In this document: piece after piece, positions 62,291 through 64,000 of the stretch
How the letters are laid out: every line of letters begins with the position of its first letter
Numbering within the stretch: the first letter of the stretch is position 1
DNA from: Roseovarius litorisediminis
Lineage (GTDB): Bacteria > Pseudomonadota > Alphaproteobacteria > Rhodobacterales > Rhodobacteraceae
Length of the DNA: 64,000 nucleotides
Assembly: GCF_900172295.1 (NCBI RefSeq)
Contig: NZ_FWFL01000012.1
Span: 1-64,000 of the forward strand
Direction of reading: 5' to 3'
The notes under the pieces: model-generated
Seen by the model: only the letters and a program-made list of their open reading frames with translations
What the model was told of the DNA's origin: nothing
The model's database searches: none
Translations under genes and position numbers: made by a program

Positions 62291-62899
62291 TTACTCGGGC
62301 GCGGTGGCCTTCATGCTGTCACGCTGCGCGAAAACGGCGAACCAATCGTCCAGCGCATCATTCCCCTTGCGCCAATTGCGGTCGGCGTGACGAAAATCCA
62401 GATAGCCCAGCGCACATGCAATGGCTATCTGCCCCATATCAAGAGGGCCTGAAAGATGGCTCATCCAGCGGGCATTCACTGCGGTGACAGCGCGTTCGGC
62501 CTTGGCCCATTGAGCCTCGACCCAGCCATCGAACACTTTTTCGGGCGGGCGCAGGCGGTGCTCGTAAACCATCGAGAGCGCCGCTTCGAGAATGCCGTCG
62601 GCGGTAGCCTCAAGTGTCAGCGTGTCCCAGATGCGGGCCTCAGGATAAAGTTCGGTTCCGGCGTGGGCGTCCAGATAACGTGTGATCACCCGGCTGTCAT
62701 AAAGCGCGGGTCCCTGTTCGCGGATCAGGGCGGGGATCTTGCCCATTGGATTGGCGGAGGCCAGATCCGTGTCGGTATCAAACGGCGTTGTCGTAATCAA
62801 CTCGATCTCGACCTCGTCGATCAGACCGGTTTCATAAAGGACGACCTTGACCTTGCGGCCAAATGGAGACGGGGTGGCTGTAACGAGTTTCATTGGCAA
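62291..62899 (-). CDS. Glutathione S-transferase family protein
   Basis: A 202-residue GST: KLVTATPSPFGRKVKVVLYETGLIDEVEIELITTTPFD, then MGKIPALIREQGPALYDSRVITRYLDAHAG, and a helical C-terminal domain with WVEAQWAKAERAVTAVNARW. The N-terminal thioredoxin-like domain has SPFGRKVK with a Ser at the usual catalytic position. Substrate unknown. Two further GST-related or nearby detoxification genes occupy the rest of the window end. Confidence 0.85.
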   Translation of the reverse strand: MPMKLVTATPSPFGRKVKVVLYETGLIDEVEIELITTTPFDTDTDLASANPMGKIPALIREQGPALYDSRVITRYLDAHAGTELYPEARIWDTLTLEATADGILEAALSMVYEHRLRPPEKVFDGWVEAQWAKAERAVTAVNARWMSHLSGPLDMGQIAIACALGYLDFRHADRNWRKGNDALDDWFAVFAQRDSMKATAPE

Positions 62900-62954
62900 A
62901 ACTCCTTTGCTGTTGCGCTGGATCCTATGCTAGGCCTGCGGGGCTGTCGATTCC

Positions 62955-63575
62955 TCAATCAGACGCACCCTGCATTATGGCTGACAGGATCTGCACCTCA
63001 TTTCCGATCCCATAGCCCGCGACATTACAGGCCGCACGCAGCCGCACGTCACCGGGTTTGTTCTGTCCCAGCTTCCAGGTGCCGTCGATCTGGTCGATCC
63101 GCATACGCGCCGGTACGATTTGGCGCATCATCCGGTCCAGCACTTCGGGAGTCATCTTGGCAGTGGTCCAAGGCGGCTTGGGCAGCAGGCGTGCCTCGTA
63201 GAAGGCGGATTGCCGGTCCAGCAGATCACGCAGAGTGTCAACGGGGCGCAGGTCAACCCGACCTGCAAGGTGCACCGCCACATAATTCCAGGTGGGGACC
63301 TGATCATCAACACCGTACCAGTCAGGCGAGATGTAGGAATGTGGCCCCTGCACAGCAAGGCGCGCCTGCAAGGGCACGCTCAGCATCTTCACTATAGGAT
63401 TGGAACGCACGAGATGGAACTCGGCGGCAGAGCCATCATCAGACAGCAGGAACGGGATATGGCTAATCGCCGGGCCATCAGGGCCAGAGACGGCCAGCAT
63501 GCCAAAGCCCTGATCGCGAGCGAACGTTATATTGTGGTCGCGGGTTGCGCCGCGATAGGCCGGATTCGGGTGCAT
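62955..63575 (-). CDS. PaiB-like FMN-binding negative transcriptional regulator
   Basis: The 206-residue protein has the PaiB pattern: HPNPAYRGATRDHNITFARDQGFGMLAVSGPDGPAISHIPFLL, LSVPLQARLAVQGPHSYISPDWYGVDDQVPTWNYVAVHLAGRV and VPARMRIDQIDGTWKLGQNKPGDVRLRA. Such proteins bind FMN and repress genes, as in Bacillus PaiB, but most homologues are untested. The ATG at 63575 has AGGA eight bases upstream. Confidence 0.88.
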   Translation of the reverse strand: MHPNPAYRGATRDHNITFARDQGFGMLAVSGPDGPAISHIPFLLSDDGSAAEFHLVRSNPIVKMLSVPLQARLAVQGPHSYISPDWYGVDDQVPTWNYVAVHLAGRVDLRPVDTLRDLLDRQSAFYEARLLPKPPWTTAKMTPEVLDRMMRQIVPARMRIDQIDGTWKLGQNKPGDVRLRAACNVAGYGIGNEVQILSAIMQGASD

Positions 63576-63645
63576 CTGCGGATTCCTGTTCCTTTTCGAC
63601 GCATCCTGCCCCCGGATCAAAAGATTGGGAAGCGGCGAATGCCTG

Positions 63646-64000
63646 TCAGGCAGGCAGATTCGGCGGGAAGCCAGGATCGGGGAACCAGGCCATTGCAGCA
63701 CCCGGTTGCCACGCAGGGTATTTGGTCATGACGGCCACAAAACGCCTGGACGATTTGAATGCATCCAGCCAGCGGATCACATGGGGCCAGGGTTGAGCGG
63801 TAAACCAAGCAAGATCGACGTGGGCGAATTGACGAACAAAAGGCAGGATTGCCATGTCGGCCAATGTGGGGCCTGCACCAAACAGGCAGGAGTGCCGCGC
63901 CAGCAAGCCGTCGAGTGTATGAAGGAAAAAACCTGCGCGATGTTGCTCGAACCCGATATCCACATCCTTATGGCGGGTGACGTATTTGTAGCGATCAAGT
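63646..64000 (-). CDS. Glutathione S-transferase-like protein, N-terminus beyond the window
   Basis: The frame is open to the window edge. The first residues visible are LDRYKYVTRHKDVDIGFEQHRAGFFLHTLDGLLARHSCLFGAGPTLADMAILPFVRQFAHVDLAWF, the helical C-terminal domain of a GST. It ends FPDPGFPPNLPA. The thioredoxin-like domain is outside the window. It lies 70 bases before the paiB-like gene on the same strand and may share a transcript. Confidence 0.8.
   Translation of the reverse strand, partial: LDRYKYVTRHKDVDIGFEQHRAGFFLHTLDGLLARHSCLFGAGPTLADMAILPFVRQFAHVDLAWFTAQPWPHVIRWLDAFKSSRRFVAVMTKYPAWQPGAAMAWFPDPGFPPNLPA

Noticed and set aside
62456..63397. Open frame on the plus strand over the GST and paiB-like genes
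   Set aside because: Crosses two recognisable genes on the other strand and has no family signature.

Overview
The window looks like chromosomal DNA of a marine Roseobacter-group alphaproteobacterium (Rhodobacteraceae). The signs are the taurine-dehydrogenase type tauRKLMXY-xsc-tauZ cluster, a VPLPA-CTERM surface protein, a fused sat-cysC, Hint-domain and DUF1150 proteins, an lgt/MidA/pgeF operon, and groESL behind a CIRCE element. No rRNA, tRNA, CRISPR array, integrase or intact insertion sequence was seen.

Layout. 0-9 kb: the end of a CoxM-like gene, an orphan pqqA-like peptide gene, a RamA-like corrinoid-protein activator, a DedA/VTT-like membrane protein whose stop codon lies in a palindromic repeat, a CoA-transferase, a frameshifted GFA gene, a MarR/isochorismatase-like operon, a homocysteine S-methyltransferase-like gene and aroA. 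9-21 kb: a RidA/FAD-oxidase pair, a cupin and the taurine cluster. Taurine is imported by TauKLM, oxidised by TauXY to sulfoacetaldehyde, cleaved by Xsc to acetyl phosphate and sulfite, and the inorganic sulfur is probably exported by TauZ. TauR sits divergently, with a direct-repeat operator candidate between. No pta is present in the window. 21-26 kb: a small uncharacterised protein and a housekeeping run (KAS III-like, hydroxyacid dehydrogenase, csaA, proC, ybjN).

26-32.4 kb is the most unusual region. An OmpR-type two-component system is followed by a thermostable-hemolysin-family (GNAT-like) protein, an AMP-forming ligase, a short-chain dehydrogenase and a 2-oxoglutarate/Fe(II) dioxygenase. 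The same direct repeat, GTAAG-N6-GTAAG, occurs three times in this locus: upstream of the regulator, of the hemolysin-family gene and of the dioxygenase gene. This suggests a self-contained regulon making or modifying a small molecule. The ligase gene is broken by an exact 13-bp tandem duplication whose removal restores one reading frame.

32-45 kb: ubiK, lgt, a MidA-like methyltransferase, pgeF, small ORFs, a Hint protein, an Lrp regulator, a TPR protein next to a VPLPA-CTERM von Willebrand A protein, trxB, sat-cysC and a secreted barrel-like protein. 45-64 kb: a fucosyltransferase-like gene, PhzF, a DUF2235 hydrolase, DUF1150/Hsp20, YdcH, purEK, an orphan phnM with a lipase-like gene, Nudix, membrane and transport genes, a secreted phosphoesterase, groESL, TraB/GumN, and GST/PaiB genes to the window edge.
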